Assembly (NCBI RefSeq): GCF_000709345.1
Contig: NZ_KL448323.1
Span: 2,362,346 to 2,426,345 of the forward strand
Length of the DNA stretch: 64,000 bases
From: Polaromonas glacialis
GTDB lineage: Bacteria > Pseudomonadota > Gammaproteobacteria > Burkholderiales > Burkholderiaceae_C
Reading direction: 5' to 3'
The translations under genes and the position numbers were made by a program. Under the pieces are notes generated by a model, which saw only the letters and a program-made list of their open reading frames with translations, was not told the DNA's origin and made no database searches. Numbering within the stretch: the stretch's first letter is position 1; each line of letters opens with the position of its first letter. Below, piece after piece: positions 35,986 through 45,427 of the stretch.

Positions 35986-37992
35986 TTACTTTTTACCGTT
36001 TGCGGCTGCGGGCCGTGCGGCCTTCGACAGGACAGCGGCACAGTCGGCATCCTCGCCCGGCCCGGTTTCAATCGTCGCCGCCAGCGCCAGCAAAGGGTTG
36101 ATGGCAGCCAGGACCAGCGCAATGCCAACGCGCCCGGCCAGTGCCGAGGTTTCCGGTCCCGCTGTCGTTTTGGCAAAGGTTCCGCCGATCCGAAGCGGCG
36201 AACGCAGGCTCAGGATGCTCACGTCCTTGGGTAGTGGCTTGAAAAGGATATCGAGCGTTTCATTGGCCAGGCTGATCTGCCCCTGCCCGGTGACGACGGT
36301 ATCGCTGGTGTCGAGGACGATGGCCCGGCTGGTCATCAAACCTTGTTTTACGTCAAACGCTGCTGCCGCGCAACGCAACTGAACGGTGTTGTCGCCACGC
36401 ACCAGAAACTTGATCACCTCGCCGCCATCAAGGCCCATGAACTCAAGCAGGATGTTGCTGATCTCGCCCTTGCCCATGAGGATTGCCACGTCACCCGAGG
36501 CAGAACCCAGCATTTGCGCCACCGAATTGCCACGGCCTGCCAAGTTGAACTGACCGCTGAACTTTCCAAAGCCGGTCTTGGTGTTTTCCACCGCAGGAAA
36601 CAGCTGGTTCAATTGCAAGGCGCGCACATCCAGCCGGGTGGTGATGGCCGCTGGCGCAACGGTCGAGTCAATGCGAATGGTGCCTGCCACCGATCCACCG
36701 GCGACGCCCAGCGAAATGGGTTCCAGTTGCAGAACACCGGCATTGAGCTTGACGTGAACGGAACCTTTGTCGAGCGGCAATTCCTTGACGTGCCGGATAT
36801 CGGCTGCAGAGTAGGTCACATCGGCGTTCATGGCGTTAAGCCTGGGCACATCCAGTGGCGTACGCGGCAACACCTTGCCTGGCGCAGTTCCGGTTGGCAA
36901 AGCTTTTTTGTCAGCAGAAGACGGCGCTGCCTTGCTGCCTGTTGAAGCATTCGCCGAATTTGCCTTTGGCGTTGAGCGGCCAGAATGCGCAATGCCAATG
37001 ACAGGCGCCAGATCTGCGAAATCCATGACTTTTGATTGCACCTTGCCGGTGAGTAGCGGGACCGCTGAAGACTGGTCAAAACTCAGGGAGCCGCTTAGGT
37101 CAGACTTGCCCAGCAGGCCCTGAATCTGACTGACATCCCAGGTTTTGTCTTTCTTGTCCAGCTTGCCACGGAGCTTGTAAGGTGGCGTGGAGGGCAACAC
37201 GACGCCGAGCAAGCCGAACAGATCGTCAAGATTTTCACCTTGCAGGTCAAAAGTTGCATCGATGCCGGCCAGGTTGGCAAGATCGGCAACCGAGCCTTTT
37301 GCCTTGAGGCGGGTTCTTCCGGCGACAGCATTGACCTCAATGGGAAAGGAAGCCTGGAAATCCCTGCTGAACTCCAAGGCGCCGCCGGTGCGTCCATCGG
37401 CCGTGAAGGCGCCATTATTCCATCGCCCGGACGCCTTGAAGCTCAAAGGCAAGTCGTTGCCGGACTCGGATGCCAGTGAAAACTGGACATCAAGGTCGGC
37501 GCCCTGGGCCTTGGCAAGGTAACTGACACTTCCTTGGTCCACGACGAAAGAGCCGATTTGCGGTGCCGTTCCATTCTCGGACGTATCCCGCGAAAACGCC
37601 CATGTTCTTCGGCCATCGGGTTCGATCTGCAGACCAATCCGGGGCTCGGTCAGCTTGATGTTCGGCAGCACGACTTTTCCAACCATCAGAGGCAGCAGGC
37701 TGATGTCAAACTGCGCAGCAGTAGCCTTGAGCAGGTAGGGATCGTGCGCCCATTCGGGATTTGCAATTTCGATGCCGTCGGCGCTCACCGTGGTGGTGAA
37801 ACCCAGGTTGACCGAAAGATGGCGCGTAATTTCGAAGCGCCTTCCGAGTTGATCCGACACATAGCGGTTGATGGGTCCACGCAGTGAATCCCAAGGAAAG
37901 AAGGAAATAACCAGCACCAGCACAATTAGGACGATGCCTATGCCAGCCATCCAATGGCGAAGAGTTGGAGATTTGGTGAGGGAATTTTTCAT
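35986..37992 (-). CDS. AsmA-family envelope protein
   Basis: A 668-residue protein with one N-terminal membrane segment (about residues 15-35, AGIGIVLIVLVLVISFFPWD) and a long repetitive periplasmic part ending in the AsmA C-terminal signature (GRGNSVAQMLGSASGDVAIL near 515). AsmA-like proteins form beta-groove bridges thought to move phospholipid between membranes. A Ser/Ala/Lys-rich linker lies near residues 335-365. The start is either ATG 37992 or ATG 38016; neither has a clear ribosome site. Confidence 0.85.
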   Translation of the reverse strand: MKNSLTKSPTLRHWMAGIGIVLIVLVLVISFFPWDSLRGPINRYVSDQLGRRFEITRHLSVNLGFTTTVSADGIEIANPEWAHDPYLLKATAAQFDISLLPLMVGKVVLPNIKLTEPRIGLQIEPDGRRTWAFSRDTSENGTAPQIGSFVVDQGSVSYLAKAQGADLDVQFSLASESGNDLPLSFKASGRWNNGAFTADGRTGGALEFSRDFQASFPIEVNAVAGRTRLKAKGSVADLANLAGIDATFDLQGENLDDLFGLLGVVLPSTPPYKLRGKLDKKDKTWDVSQIQGLLGKSDLSGSLSFDQSSAVPLLTGKVQSKVMDFADLAPVIGIAHSGRSTPKANSANASTGSKAAPSSADKKALPTGTAPGKVLPRTPLDVPRLNAMNADVTYSAADIRHVKELPLDKGSVHVKLNAGVLQLEPISLGVAGGSVAGTIRIDSTVAPAAITTRLDVRALQLNQLFPAVENTKTGFGKFSGQFNLAGRGNSVAQMLGSASGDVAILMGKGEISNILLEFMGLDGGEVIKFLVRGDNTVQLRCAAAAFDVKQGLMTSRAIVLDTSDTVVTGQGQISLANETLDILFKPLPKDVSILSLRSPLRIGGTFAKTTAGPETSALAGRVGIALVLAAINPLLALAATIETGPGEDADCAAVLSKAARPAAANGKK

Positions 37993-38353
37993 GCGTTGAT
38001 AAGGGAAAACAGCCATTCAAGAAGCCCGGCCGGCATGGATGACAATGCACAAAATCTGGTAAGCAATGGGCGTAGAGACACTTGGGCAGACAGCTCGACT
38101 ATCATCTTGATGCAGGTTTTTGGGCAGTCGGCAAATGCGATGAAAGGCTGTGGGCAGGTGCCTACATGATCTTGACGCGCAATCGTCGGAAAACCCCTAC
38201 AAATACAAACAAATGCCGCTGGCACAATCGTGCATCAACCTGAAGATACATTAGGAAACAAGACAAGCTGGCAATTCCGGCTCTTGCTGGCCGCACTGGC
38301 GGGCTTTTCGCAACTCACATCGAAGTCCTGCCTCCGTTAACTGGATATGAGCC
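37993..38353. promoter_or_regulatory. Intergenic region between divergent asmA-like and receiver genes
   Basis: No gene is supported in these 361 bp. GTCGGAAAACCCCTAC (38185-38200) shares a GTC-N8-CCTAC pattern with GTCATCCTTTTCCTAC (41048-41063) upstream of the DUF1328 gene, at a similar distance (about 130-155 bp) from the start codon. It may be a response-regulator site. Confidence 0.3.
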
Positions 38354-38743
38354 GTGAGATTGAAAACATACATCGTTGAAGACAACCCTACCATTCGAGA
38401 GAATCTGATCGGTACGCTGGAGGAGCTTGCCTGTGTGATTGCGGTGGGAACGGCTGAAACTGAAAACGATGGCAAGGCTTGGCTCAACGCCAACCGGCAG
38501 GAATGGGATCTGGCAATCGTCGACTTGTTTTTGAAACAAGGCAGTGGCCTGGGCGTGCTGGCAGCTTGCCAAGACCGCCCGTCGAGGCAAAAGGTGGTGG
38601 TTCTGAGTAATTACGCCACTGCCGATATTCGACAAAGATGCGCTCAACTCGGAGTTGATGCAGTATTTGACAAATCCAACGAAATTGATGCACTCGTGGA
38701 CTACTGCCTGCAACAAAACAGCAGCTTCCCCAAAAAAAACTAA
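38354..38743 (+). CDS. Stand-alone receiver-domain response regulator
   Basis: A 129-residue CheY-like protein consisting only of a receiver domain. KTYIVEDNPTIRENL holds the acidic pair, D56 or its neighbour in LAIVDLFLKQGS is the phospho-acceptor, and the conserved lysine is in DAVFDKSNE. The start is GTG 38354. It sits 131 bp from a convergent NarL-type regulator and near a CHASE3 kinase, so it may draw phosphate from that kinase or modulate it. Confidence 0.88.
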   Translation: MRLKTYIVEDNPTIRENLIGTLEELACVIAVGTAETENDGKAWLNANRQEWDLAIVDLFLKQGSGLGVLAACQDRPSRQKVVVLSNYATADIRQRCAQLGVDAVFDKSNEIDALVDYCLQQNSSFPKKN

Positions 38744-38874
38744 CTTTCCAGATGAATTTCTGAATTGTCAGATTTTTTAATTCCTGAATTTCTCAAAGCC
38801 TCAACTTCGTACGAAGCCGGTTGCCTCGCTGGCAGACCGGCATCGGATGAGGAATGAGGCGACGTGCTCGGCAC

Positions 38875-39507
38875 TCAGTCAATCAGCTTGTTTTTCAGGG
38901 CGTAATAAGTCAGGTCGCTGTTGGAGGCCAGACTCATTTTTTCCATCACTCGGGTACGGTAGGTGCTAACCGTTTTAACGCTAAGCGAAAGCGCCTTGGC
39001 AATATCGCCCGCCGTTTCACCTTTGGCCAGCTTGAGGAAAACCTGAAATTCCCGCTCCGACAGTTGTTCGTGCGCGGCAACGTCTTTTGGACGGTTCAAT
39101 TGCTGCGCAAGCAACTCGGCCACGGCAGCCGTGATGTAGCGCTTGCCCAGGGAAATCACGCGAATGGCATCGACAATCTCGGAAGGATCGCATTCCTTGT
39201 TGAGGTAGCCGCTAGCGCCCTGACGAATCAGGTTGACCGCGTAATGTTCTTCCGGATAGCCGCTCAGGATCAGGATGCCCACATCGGGTGCCTTCGCACG
39301 GATCATGGCCAGCGCGTCAATTCCGCTCTGACCTGGCATGGACAGGTCCATGACGAGAATGTCCAACTCAACATTGCGAACCAGGTCAATCGCCTCACGC
39401 CCACTTGCCGCTTCACCGACAACGCGCAAATCCACCTGATCCGAAAAAAACTGCTTCAGTCCCGACCGCACAATGGCATGGTCATCCACAATTCCAATTT
39501 TTATCAT
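38875..39507 (-). CDS. NarL/FixJ-family response regulator
   Basis: A 210-residue two-domain regulator: receiver domain (residues 1-120, IGIVDDHAIVRSGLKQF, phospho-Asp in ILVMDLSMPGQSG, Lys in GYLNKECDP) and a LuxR-type helix-turn-helix (145-205, LSEREFQVFLKLAKGETAGD, then LSLSVKTVSTYRTRVMEKM). It is divergent from the histidine kinase at 39643, with 135 bp between, and most likely its cognate output. Confidence 0.93.
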   Translation of the reverse strand: MIKIGIVDDHAIVRSGLKQFFSDQVDLRVVGEAASGREAIDLVRNVELDILVMDLSMPGQSGIDALAMIRAKAPDVGILILSGYPEEHYAVNLIRQGASGYLNKECDPSEIVDAIRVISLGKRYITAAVAELLAQQLNRPKDVAAHEQLSEREFQVFLKLAKGETAGDIAKALSLSVKTVSTYRTRVMEKMSLASNSDLTYYALKNKLID

Positions 39508-39642
39508 GTCGCTATCTTTCTATAAAACCTGTGCCGCCTGGCCAAGCTGCCAAAAGGCAGCGCCGAGACAAAAACAGCTGTCTTGATTATCACTGCTCAT
39601 TATTGATGAGTTGTCCATACCAGTACCGAACAGGAGTTAGTC

Positions 39643-40983
39643 TTGAAAAAATTTGCTGCGTTGAAAAGCGCCATCAGCCTGCCTCTGGCCATTCTGGCGG
39701 CTGCCTTCCTGATTTTCATCAACGAAGCGAGTTTTCAGCAATCAACCAAGGCGGTCGGCAACATGGAAAAGGCTCAGCAGACACGCAGTGCCATCACCCG
39801 TCTGGTCCGGCAGGTACTGGACGCGGAAACCGGACAGCGCGGCTACCTGCTGACAGGCGATCCACGCTATCTGGAGCCTTACAGGGCCGCAGTAGGCGAT
39901 ATTACTGAGAACCTCAACGTTTTGCAGCGGATTTTTGTTTCACAGCCTGCGCTAATCGGCGAGTTTGACACCTTGTCGCGTCATGTGTCGCGCAAGATGG
40001 CCGAGATGGACCTGAGTGTGCGCATGCGAAAGGAAGGCAATGACGATGGCTGGAAGTTCGTGCTGACCACCGACGTAGGCAAAGAGGAGATGGAAGCCAT
40101 CAGGAATCAATCGGACAAACTGTCCGCAAGCAGCATCCAGCAGATGGAACAAGGCCAGGCACAAGTCAGGAAAGCGCTGCAGCTTTCTCGTATAGGCATC
40201 GCCACGACGGCGCTTGTCGGATTACTTGCTTTTTACATGTACCTGATGCAAAACAAGGCGCTGCTGGCCTCAGGGCAGCGCGAACAGGAGACGCTGGAGC
40301 GTGAGCGGGACCTGCTGGAAAAACAGGTCAGGGAGCGCACGGCAAGTCTGGCCGAACTAGCCACCCACCTTCAAAATGTGCGTGAAGATGAACGCGGCCA
40401 CTTGGCGCGAGAACTCCACGATGAACTCGGCGCGCTTCTTACGGCAGCCAAGCTCGATGTGGCACGGCTCAAATCGAGGCTTGCCGACAACCTTCCGGAA
40501 GCCTCAGAGCGGCTTGAGCACCTGACCAGTACGCTCAACACCGGCATTGCCTTGAAAAGGCGCATTGTCGAAGACCTTCGACCTTCTTCACTTTCCCATC
40601 TTGGCCTGGTGGCATCACTTGAGATTTTGGCGCGCGAATTTGAGGAACAGTCGGGGCTGTCGATCACCACCGACCTGGAAACCGTTGAACTCGGTGGATC
40701 AGCGCAACTGACCGTTTACCGGCTGGTCCAGGAATCTTTGACCAATATTGCCAAATATGCCAACGCCACCCAAGTGGAAATCAGCGTTCACAACTTTGAC
40801 AATTTCATCACTGTGGATGTGAAGGACAACGGCAAGGGTTTCAAACTGGAGAGCATCAGCCCAGGGAGCCACGGGCTCGCCGGCATGCGTCACCGTGTGG
40901 AAGCTGCCGGTGGAAAACTGACCGTAGCCAGCGCGGAGAACAAAGGCACTCAGGTCGGTGCTGTGCTGCCCAAATTACACTGA
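39643..40983 (+). CDS. CHASE3-domain sensor histidine kinase (NarX-like HisKA_3 type)
   Basis: A 446-residue membrane kinase. An N-terminal membrane segment (about 12-30), a periplasmic CHASE3 domain (35-175, VLDAETGQRGYLLTGDPRYL) and a second membrane segment (about 183-203) precede a coiled coil and the HisKA_3 domain with phospho-His H259 in LARELHDELGALL. The ATPase domain has the N box (QESLTNIAKYANAT) and G box (VKDNGKGF, GLAGMRHRV). The start is TTG 39643 with AGGAG upstream. CHASE3 ligands are unknown. Confidence 0.93.
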   Translation: MKKFAALKSAISLPLAILAAAFLIFINEASFQQSTKAVGNMEKAQQTRSAITRLVRQVLDAETGQRGYLLTGDPRYLEPYRAAVGDITENLNVLQRIFVSQPALIGEFDTLSRHVSRKMAEMDLSVRMRKEGNDDGWKFVLTTDVGKEEMEAIRNQSDKLSASSIQQMEQGQAQVRKALQLSRIGIATTALVGLLAFYMYLMQNKALLASGQREQETLERERDLLEKQVRERTASLAELATHLQNVREDERGHLARELHDELGALLTAAKLDVARLKSRLADNLPEASERLEHLTSTLNTGIALKRRIVEDLRPSSLSHLGLVASLEILAREFEEQSGLSITTDLETVELGGSAQLTVYRLVQESLTNIAKYANATQVEISVHNFDNFITVDVKDNGKGFKLESISPGSHGLAGMRHRVEAAGGKLTVASAENKGTQVGAVLPKLH

Positions 40984-41194
40984 AGGACCAAGAGAAGAAT
41001 CGCTTGAGTGCCAAGTTCCCGAAAAACCAAGCTGCGCGTTACAAAATGTCATCCTTTTCCTACAGGTCATTAACCCAGACCCTGACAGGGGTTTAAGTCC
41101 AAAGCCGATGGGAAAAACCTGCTCTTGGGGCGAAGCTACTTCCTGACAGTCAAGAAGCACTTTTCATGTGCCACGCTGCTACCAGGGAAATCAA

Positions 41195-41359
41195 ATGCTG
41201 CACTACTCCGTTGTCTTTTTGGTGATCGCCCTGATCGCCGCAGTTTTTGGCTTTGGTGGAATCGCAGCGGGTGCCGTGGAAATTGCCAAAATTCTTTTCT
41301 TTCTGTTCGCTATCATGGCAATCGTCAGTTTTGTTCTAAGCTTGATCAGGAAAAACTAG
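41195..41359 (+). CDS. DUF1328 small membrane protein (YtjA-like)
   Basis: A 54-residue protein, almost entirely two membrane helices ([20 protein letters not shown], then a glycine-rich turn and [20 protein letters not shown]). This is the DUF1328/YtjA family, often induced by stress, with no known biochemical role. ATG 41195 has AGGGA upstream. It opens a run of small envelope-stress genes after the histidine kinase. Confidence 0.88.
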   Translation: MLHYSVVFLVIALIAAVFGFGGIAAGAVEIAKILFFLFAIMAIVSFVLSLIRKN

Positions 41360-41434
41360 CCTAAGCGAACAGCCGCTCCAAAGCGCTTGCTTTCGTATCC
41401 ACTCTTTCATCATTTATTCACCAAGGAAAAAGAC

Positions 41435-41839
41435 ATGAACACAAACAGCCCCTCGAACATGGCGCGTGACGCAGTTCCTGCAATGCAAAAAGCGTCGGAT
41501 GACATGATGAATTCAGCGGGGAAGGCTATTGAGGCAACACGTGAGCATGCCAACCAGGCGCTCGACAGGGCAGAAAGCAAGGTTCGCGAGTTACGTGGCA
41601 GCGTCGATCCAATGGTTGAAATGCTGGCCTCCAAGGCACAAAAAATGGCACGCCAGAGCCTTGACATGGCTTCCGAAGCCAGAGAGCGCGCTGAAAAATC
41701 GTTCAAGCATGCTGCAGATGCCACCACCCGTTATGTTTCCGAGCAACCCATGCGCTCGGTGCTGATCGCCGCAGCGGTAGGCGCGGCGGTTGCCCTGCTG
41801 GTTTCGAGTTCACGCCACCGCAATCACAATCGCTATTAA
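41435..41839 (+). CDS. DUF883/ElaB-YqjD-like membrane-anchored protein
   Basis: A 134-residue protein: a long amphipathic helical or coiled-coil region (residues 15-100, rich in Ala, Glu, Lys and Arg) ends in a C-terminal membrane anchor (about 108-125, VLIAAAVGAAVALLVSS) and a basic tail. The layout matches the ElaB/YqjD family, which associates with ribosomes at the membrane in stationary phase in E. coli. It is followed by YqjE-like and another small gene, like the yqjD-yqjE-yqjK set. Confidence 0.85.
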   Translation: MNTNSPSNMARDAVPAMQKASDDMMNSAGKAIEATREHANQALDRAESKVRELRGSVDPMVEMLASKAQKMARQSLDMASEARERAEKSFKHAADATTRYVSEQPMRSVLIAAAVGAAVALLVSSSRHRNHNRY

Positions 41840-41893
41840 AATTTTCTCGCCAGCTATACCTACTCACCACTGACGCATCACTCTTCTTTACTT

Positions 41894-42259
41894 ATGCTGC
41901 ATCCTCTTATTTCAACGATTGTGCAAAGGCCCGATCTGGTCATGGACCATCTGTCTGCGTACGGATCGCTGTTTCACAAGGAAGCAACAAGTGCGGGTTC
42001 TGATCTGCTGGCGCGTGCAGTGGCAGGGATAACGGCTATTTTGGCGCTTGCTGTTTTTCTTGCACTCGCAGGAATAGCCCTGATGCTGGGTTTTTTACAA
42101 AACCAGTTCCACTGGATGCTGGTGGCAGTTCCGGGATTGGCCCTATTACTTGCAGTAATTGCCGCCGTGATTGCCATGAAACCTTTGAAAAGTGAGCGTT
42201 TCCCAGAGTTGAAAGCCCAGATTGACAGCGATGCACAGGCATTGCGTACTGTTTCCTGA
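41894..42259 (+). CDS. YqjE-like membrane protein (phage-holin-like family)
   Basis: A 121-residue protein with two membrane segments (about residues 47-70 and 76-98) and short hydrophilic ends, matching the YqjE/holin-like III group found after DUF883 genes. Despite the family name there is no sign of a phage origin here. It is the second gene of a yqjDE-like set. Confidence 0.8.
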   Translation: MLHPLISTIVQRPDLVMDHLSAYGSLFHKEATSAGSDLLARAVAGITAILALAVFLALAGIALMLGFLQNQFHWMLVAVPGLALLLAVIAAVIAMKPLKSERFPELKAQIDSDAQALRTVS

Positions 42260-42283
42260 ATTACGTCATCAAAAGAAACCGAT

Positions 42284-42748
42284 ATGGCCTCTTTTCCTAT
42301 CGAACTCACTCCTCAAGAGCGCCTGGCTATCAGCCGCAAGGCCATTGTCAGGCACATGAACCGGCATCATCGGGACGTTGAGGAGCGGTCAGACAGCGAT
42401 ATTGATGCGGTCAATGGAACACCAGGTTCAGGCATAGGTTCCCCAGGGCACAGTGTCCTGGGCAGAATCAGGTATGCGGCTCGGATGTGGTGGCACCGCC
42501 ATCCTGCAAGTGCGGCAGTAGAACTTGCCCGTCCTCTTTTGAATGATTACGCAAGAGCCCACCCTTTCAATCTGCTGGGCATCTCCGTTGCCGCAGGCGC
42601 GGCTGTGGTGGTCATCAAGCCATGGCGCATGATCTCTGCGAGCGCATTGGTGGTGGCGGCAGTCAAATCGTCGGGCTTGTCAAACACACTGTTCACGATG
42701 TTTTCTTCTTTCATCCGCCCTTCTGGAAATGCTGATACAACACTATGA
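42284..42748 (+). CDS. Hypothetical protein, third gene of the yqjDE-like set
   Basis: A 154-residue protein with no family I can name. The first 65 residues are hydrophilic and charged, and residues 105-125 (LLGISVAAGAAVVVIKPWRM) plus 128-148 are moderately hydrophobic, perhaps a membrane hairpin. It overlaps the ferritin-like gene by 4 bp, so it is translated with it. Position suggests an envelope stress role. Confidence 0.7.
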   Translation: MASFPIELTPQERLAISRKAIVRHMNRHHRDVEERSDSDIDAVNGTPGSGIGSPGHSVLGRIRYAARMWWHRHPASAAVELARPLLNDYARAHPFNLLGISVAAGAAVVVIKPWRMISASALVVAAVKSSGLSNTLFTMFSSFIRPSGNADTTL

Positions 42749-43287
42749 ACAATATTACTAATCCCTCCAGCGAACTGAGCCTTGACCAATCGGCGCTCGA
42801 AGCTGTCAGGTCAAGCCTTGACCAAGGTGCGATCACCCCTTCCTATGGACCGCATCGCGAAGCCATTGTCAAGCTTTTGAACGATGCCTTGGCAACTGAA
42901 CTGGTATGCGTGCTGCGCTACAAGCGGCATCATTTCATGGCCAGTGGCCTTTCGTCGCCCCGGATTGCTGACGAGTTCATGGTGCATGCCAATGAAGAAT
43001 CTGCGCATGCTGACCGCATTGCCCAGCGCATCGTGCAATTGGGCGGCGAGCCTGACTTTTCGCCTGCCACCCTTTTGCAGCGCAGCCACGCGGACTATGA
43101 TGAATCCAATGATTTGAAAACCATGGTCCGGGTCAATTTGATCGCCGAGCGGATTGCCGTGGAGTCTTATCGTCAGATGATCTCACTGCTTGCCGACAAA
43201 GACCCTACAACACGCAGAATGCTTGAAGACATTCTGGCGGACGAAGAAGAGCATGCTGACGAACTCAAAGACTGGCTGGATCTTTAA
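42745..43287 (+). CDS. Ferritin-like (bacterioferritin-type) protein
   Basis: A 180-residue four-helix protein. Likely diiron ligands occur in the expected order: ATELVCVLRYKRHHF near 50-65, HANEESAHADRIAQ near 86-99, ERIAVESYRQM near 135-145 and LADEEEHADELKDW near 165-178. It may store iron or detoxify peroxide. It is coupled by overlap to the preceding membrane protein gene. Confidence 0.87.
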   Translation: MNNITNPSSELSLDQSALEAVRSSLDQGAITPSYGPHREAIVKLLNDALATELVCVLRYKRHHFMASGLSSPRIADEFMVHANEESAHADRIAQRIVQLGGEPDFSPATLLQRSHADYDESNDLKTMVRVNLIAERIAVESYRQMISLLADKDPTTRRMLEDILADEEEHADELKDWLDL

Positions 43288-43384
43288 ATCTCCAGGTGCT
43301 GGTCGATAGGCGTGGTGCCGTTAATCGACAGGCTTTTTAAAACTTTGCACCAATCTAAACAAATCAACTCGAAGAGGAAACCCT

Positions 43385-43699
43385 ATGAAATACGCACGCG
43401 CAATTGCATTCGCAGCCTTGGCTGGCATCACCATTATCGGAAGCGGCTGCGCTGTGGGACGCGGCCAGGAGACCGTCGGTTCCTATGTTGATGATGCAGC
43501 TATCACGACGTCTGTCAAGGCAAAGATGGCCGAAGACAAGACTGTTTCAGCAACATCCATCAGCGTCGAAACGCTCAATGGAACCGTACAACTGTCGGGT
43601 TTCGCCAAATCAGGCGCTGAAAAGATGCAAGCCGAAAACATTGCCCGTGGCGTCAAAAATGTACGAAGCGTTCGCAACGACATCGTCGTTCGTCCTTAA
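43385..43699 (+). CDS. BON-domain lipoprotein
   Basis: A 104-residue secreted protein with a lipobox at about residues 19-22 (IGSGC) and one BON domain (35-104; DDAAITTSVKAKMAEDK, SVETLNGTVQLSGFAKS, VRSVRNDIVV). BON domains bind phospholipid or envelope structures and are induced by osmotic stress (OsmY-like). Two terminators follow. Confidence 0.9.
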   Translation: MKYARAIAFAALAGITIIGSGCAVGRGQETVGSYVDDAAITTSVKAKMAEDKTVSATSISVETLNGTVQLSGFAKSGAEKMQAENIARGVKNVRSVRNDIVVRP

Positions 43700-43719
43700 T
43701 CGATTTTCATATTCGATCA

Positions 43720-43740
43720 CGCCGCCTTTTCAAGGCGGCG
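43720..43740 (+). terminator. Terminator hairpin 1 after the BON gene
   Basis: CGCCGCCTT (43720-43728) and AAGGCGGCG (43732-43740) form a 9 bp stem with a 3 nt loop. Confidence 0.65.
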
Positions 43741-43741
43741 G

Positions 43742-43783
43742 AAAAAAGCAGGCAACGGAATATTTTCGTACCTGCTTTTTTTT
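43742..43783. terminator. Terminator hairpin 2, bidirectional
   Basis: AAAAAAGCAGG (43742-43752) pairs with CCTGCTTTTTT (from 43771), with an inner stem around ACGGAA/TTCGT. The T-run on the plus strand and A-run at the left arm make it a terminator for both convergent BON genes. Confidence 0.75.
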
Positions 43784-43880
43784 CACCTCAGACGCGCGGC
43801 GAACGGTTAAAAATTCCCTGATTCTGAGAACGCCAGGCAGGTGATTGGTCCAGGCGATCATTCCGCGGCACTGGATGCAG

Positions 43881-44426
43881 TCAGTTGGCCTTAATAACCA
43901 GTTGGTTGTCTACCGACTGAACGCCGCTAAACGTTTTAGCAATCGCAGCAGCCCTTTCGCGCACGGCCTCTGTCGGAACGCTGCCTTTCAGCACCACTGC
44001 CCCGTTTTTTGTATCGACATTGATTTTAAACAGCCTGATTTCCGCGTCCTTTAGCAACTCCGCTGAAATGGCTGTTGTTATTGCCATGTCATCGATTTTG
44101 TTGATGGCTTTGTTGGCAACTACCTTGGCTGAGGATTCGGCATTTTCGGTGGCATTTTTCAGTGCCTCACCTGCCTTGGCAAAACCTGCCTCGGTTTTAG
44201 CCTTCACATCGGCGCCCGACTGCTCACCCTGGCGTTTTGCCTCGGCTGCAGCCTGCTCCGTCTTGCCAATCGCGGAGTCAAGTTTTTGACCGGGTGTCTG
44301 ACTATCGTCGGGCTTGTTGCAGCCACTTAATAACGCAATTGCAATGCCTAGCGACGCGACAGCGAGGATGCGGGTTTTCAGACTAAAAACGGCAAGCTGT
44401 TTGGTGTGCGGATGTATTTTTCTCAC
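43881..44426 (-). CDS. BON-domain lipoprotein with helical linker
   Basis: A 181-residue protein with a basic N-terminus, signal segment and lipobox (IALLSGCNK, Cys near 36). Residues 50-105 form an Ala/Lys/Glu-rich helix, and residues 110-180 form a BON domain (MAITTAISAELLKDAEI, VVLKGSVPTEAVRERAAAI, VQSVDNQLVI). It faces the other BON gene across a shared terminator, and probably both belong to the envelope-stress response. Confidence 0.87.
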   Translation of the reverse strand: MRKIHPHTKQLAVFSLKTRILAVASLGIAIALLSGCNKPDDSQTPGQKLDSAIGKTEQAAAEAKRQGEQSGADVKAKTEAGFAKAGEALKNATENAESSAKVVANKAINKIDDMAITTAISAELLKDAEIRLFKINVDTKNGAVVLKGSVPTEAVRERAAAIAKTFSGVQSVDNQLVIKAN

Positions 44427-44541
44427 GAACTAACCTTTTTTGTGGATTCAAAATTTTAAAGAGCCTGTGCAGCGAATTGATCTCGCCATCATCATCAGTA
44501 TCGATGCAACAAGATTATCCTGCCTCAGTTCAACAGAACAT

Positions 44542-45366
44542 TCAGGCCGTCACAATCCACCCTTCCAGCGCATCCATGCTGGCAGGCAAGCCATATCCAG
44601 GCGCACCCTGCTGCGCTGCCCAGGCAGCCTGCATCAGACAGAGCGCAGCGTCCAGGCTGTCGCCGCTTGCATCATCGACCAAGGCATCGCGCTGTGCATG
44701 GCTGACCTTCAGGCGCAGGCCCAGGCGCGTTTGCCCATGCTCCAGTGCAGTGATCAGGTCCTTTCGGGCAATAAGCCGCTCAGGCGTCTGCCTGGCCCTG
44801 TCATCGCTTTTATAAGACCGATTTCCCAATACCTCGCGGGCCAGCATCCCCGGATACCCTTCCAGCGCATTACGCCGGGTGTCCCCCAGGTGAAGGCCGG
44901 GGATGTGGACACCGGCTGCCACTAGCCGGGGAATGCCGGCGTGAAGCATGAAGGCAACCGGTGGATTGACCCACTTCATGGAGGGACTGGCGCCAGATGG
45001 CCCATCAGTGGCGCGATGGGCAAATTTTTGTCCGATGGGACGGGCATTGCAAAAAGCCGCAAACGTGTTGCGAATCTCAAGCCGGCTCAGACCGGCATAG
45101 TGATTCATCAATGCAATCCATTGTGTGGGCCAGCCCAGGTGCGTCACCAGTTCGCGCGGCAGTCCGAAAGGGAAATCAAACGCCCCAAGCCAGTGGCGGT
45201 CCTGGATTAGCCATTGCTCGAATCCGTGAAGCGAATCGAGGCGTTCCAGGCCTGATAGAAGCACACGTCCGTTAAGTGAAGTTCCCGAAGCCATCACGAT
45301 GGGTTTGCGTCTGCTGGGGCTGCAGGAAAAATCGCAACCGACCAATAATTCAGGAATCAAGCCCAT
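44542..45366 (-). CDS. DUF429-family protein
   Basis: A 274-residue protein resembling the DUF429 family of predicted RNase H-like nucleases. LLVGCDFSCSPSRRKPIVMA near the start and FDFPFGLPRELV near 73 would hold acidic residues of such a fold, and DDASGDSLDAALCLMQAAW near 235 carries the C-terminal acidic pair. No substrate is known. AAGGA lies upstream of ATG 45366. Confidence 0.7.
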   Translation of the reverse strand: MGLIPELLVGCDFSCSPSRRKPIVMASGTSLNGRVLLSGLERLDSLHGFEQWLIQDRHWLGAFDFPFGLPRELVTHLGWPTQWIALMNHYAGLSRLEIRNTFAAFCNARPIGQKFAHRATDGPSGASPSMKWVNPPVAFMLHAGIPRLVAAGVHIPGLHLGDTRRNALEGYPGMLAREVLGNRSYKSDDRARQTPERLIARKDLITALEHGQTRLGLRLKVSHAQRDALVDDASGDSLDAALCLMQAAWAAQQGAPGYGLPASMDALEGWIVTA

Positions 45367-45427
45367 TGTGTCCTTGCGCTCCTGATGCAGTTCACCCGGG
45401 AACACCCACGGGTTCGCTGGCTATTTT

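Noticed and set aside
41894..42259. Phage holin as evidence of a prophage at 42 kb
   Set aside because: The protein is YqjE-like, follows a DUF883 gene and has no phage genes around it.
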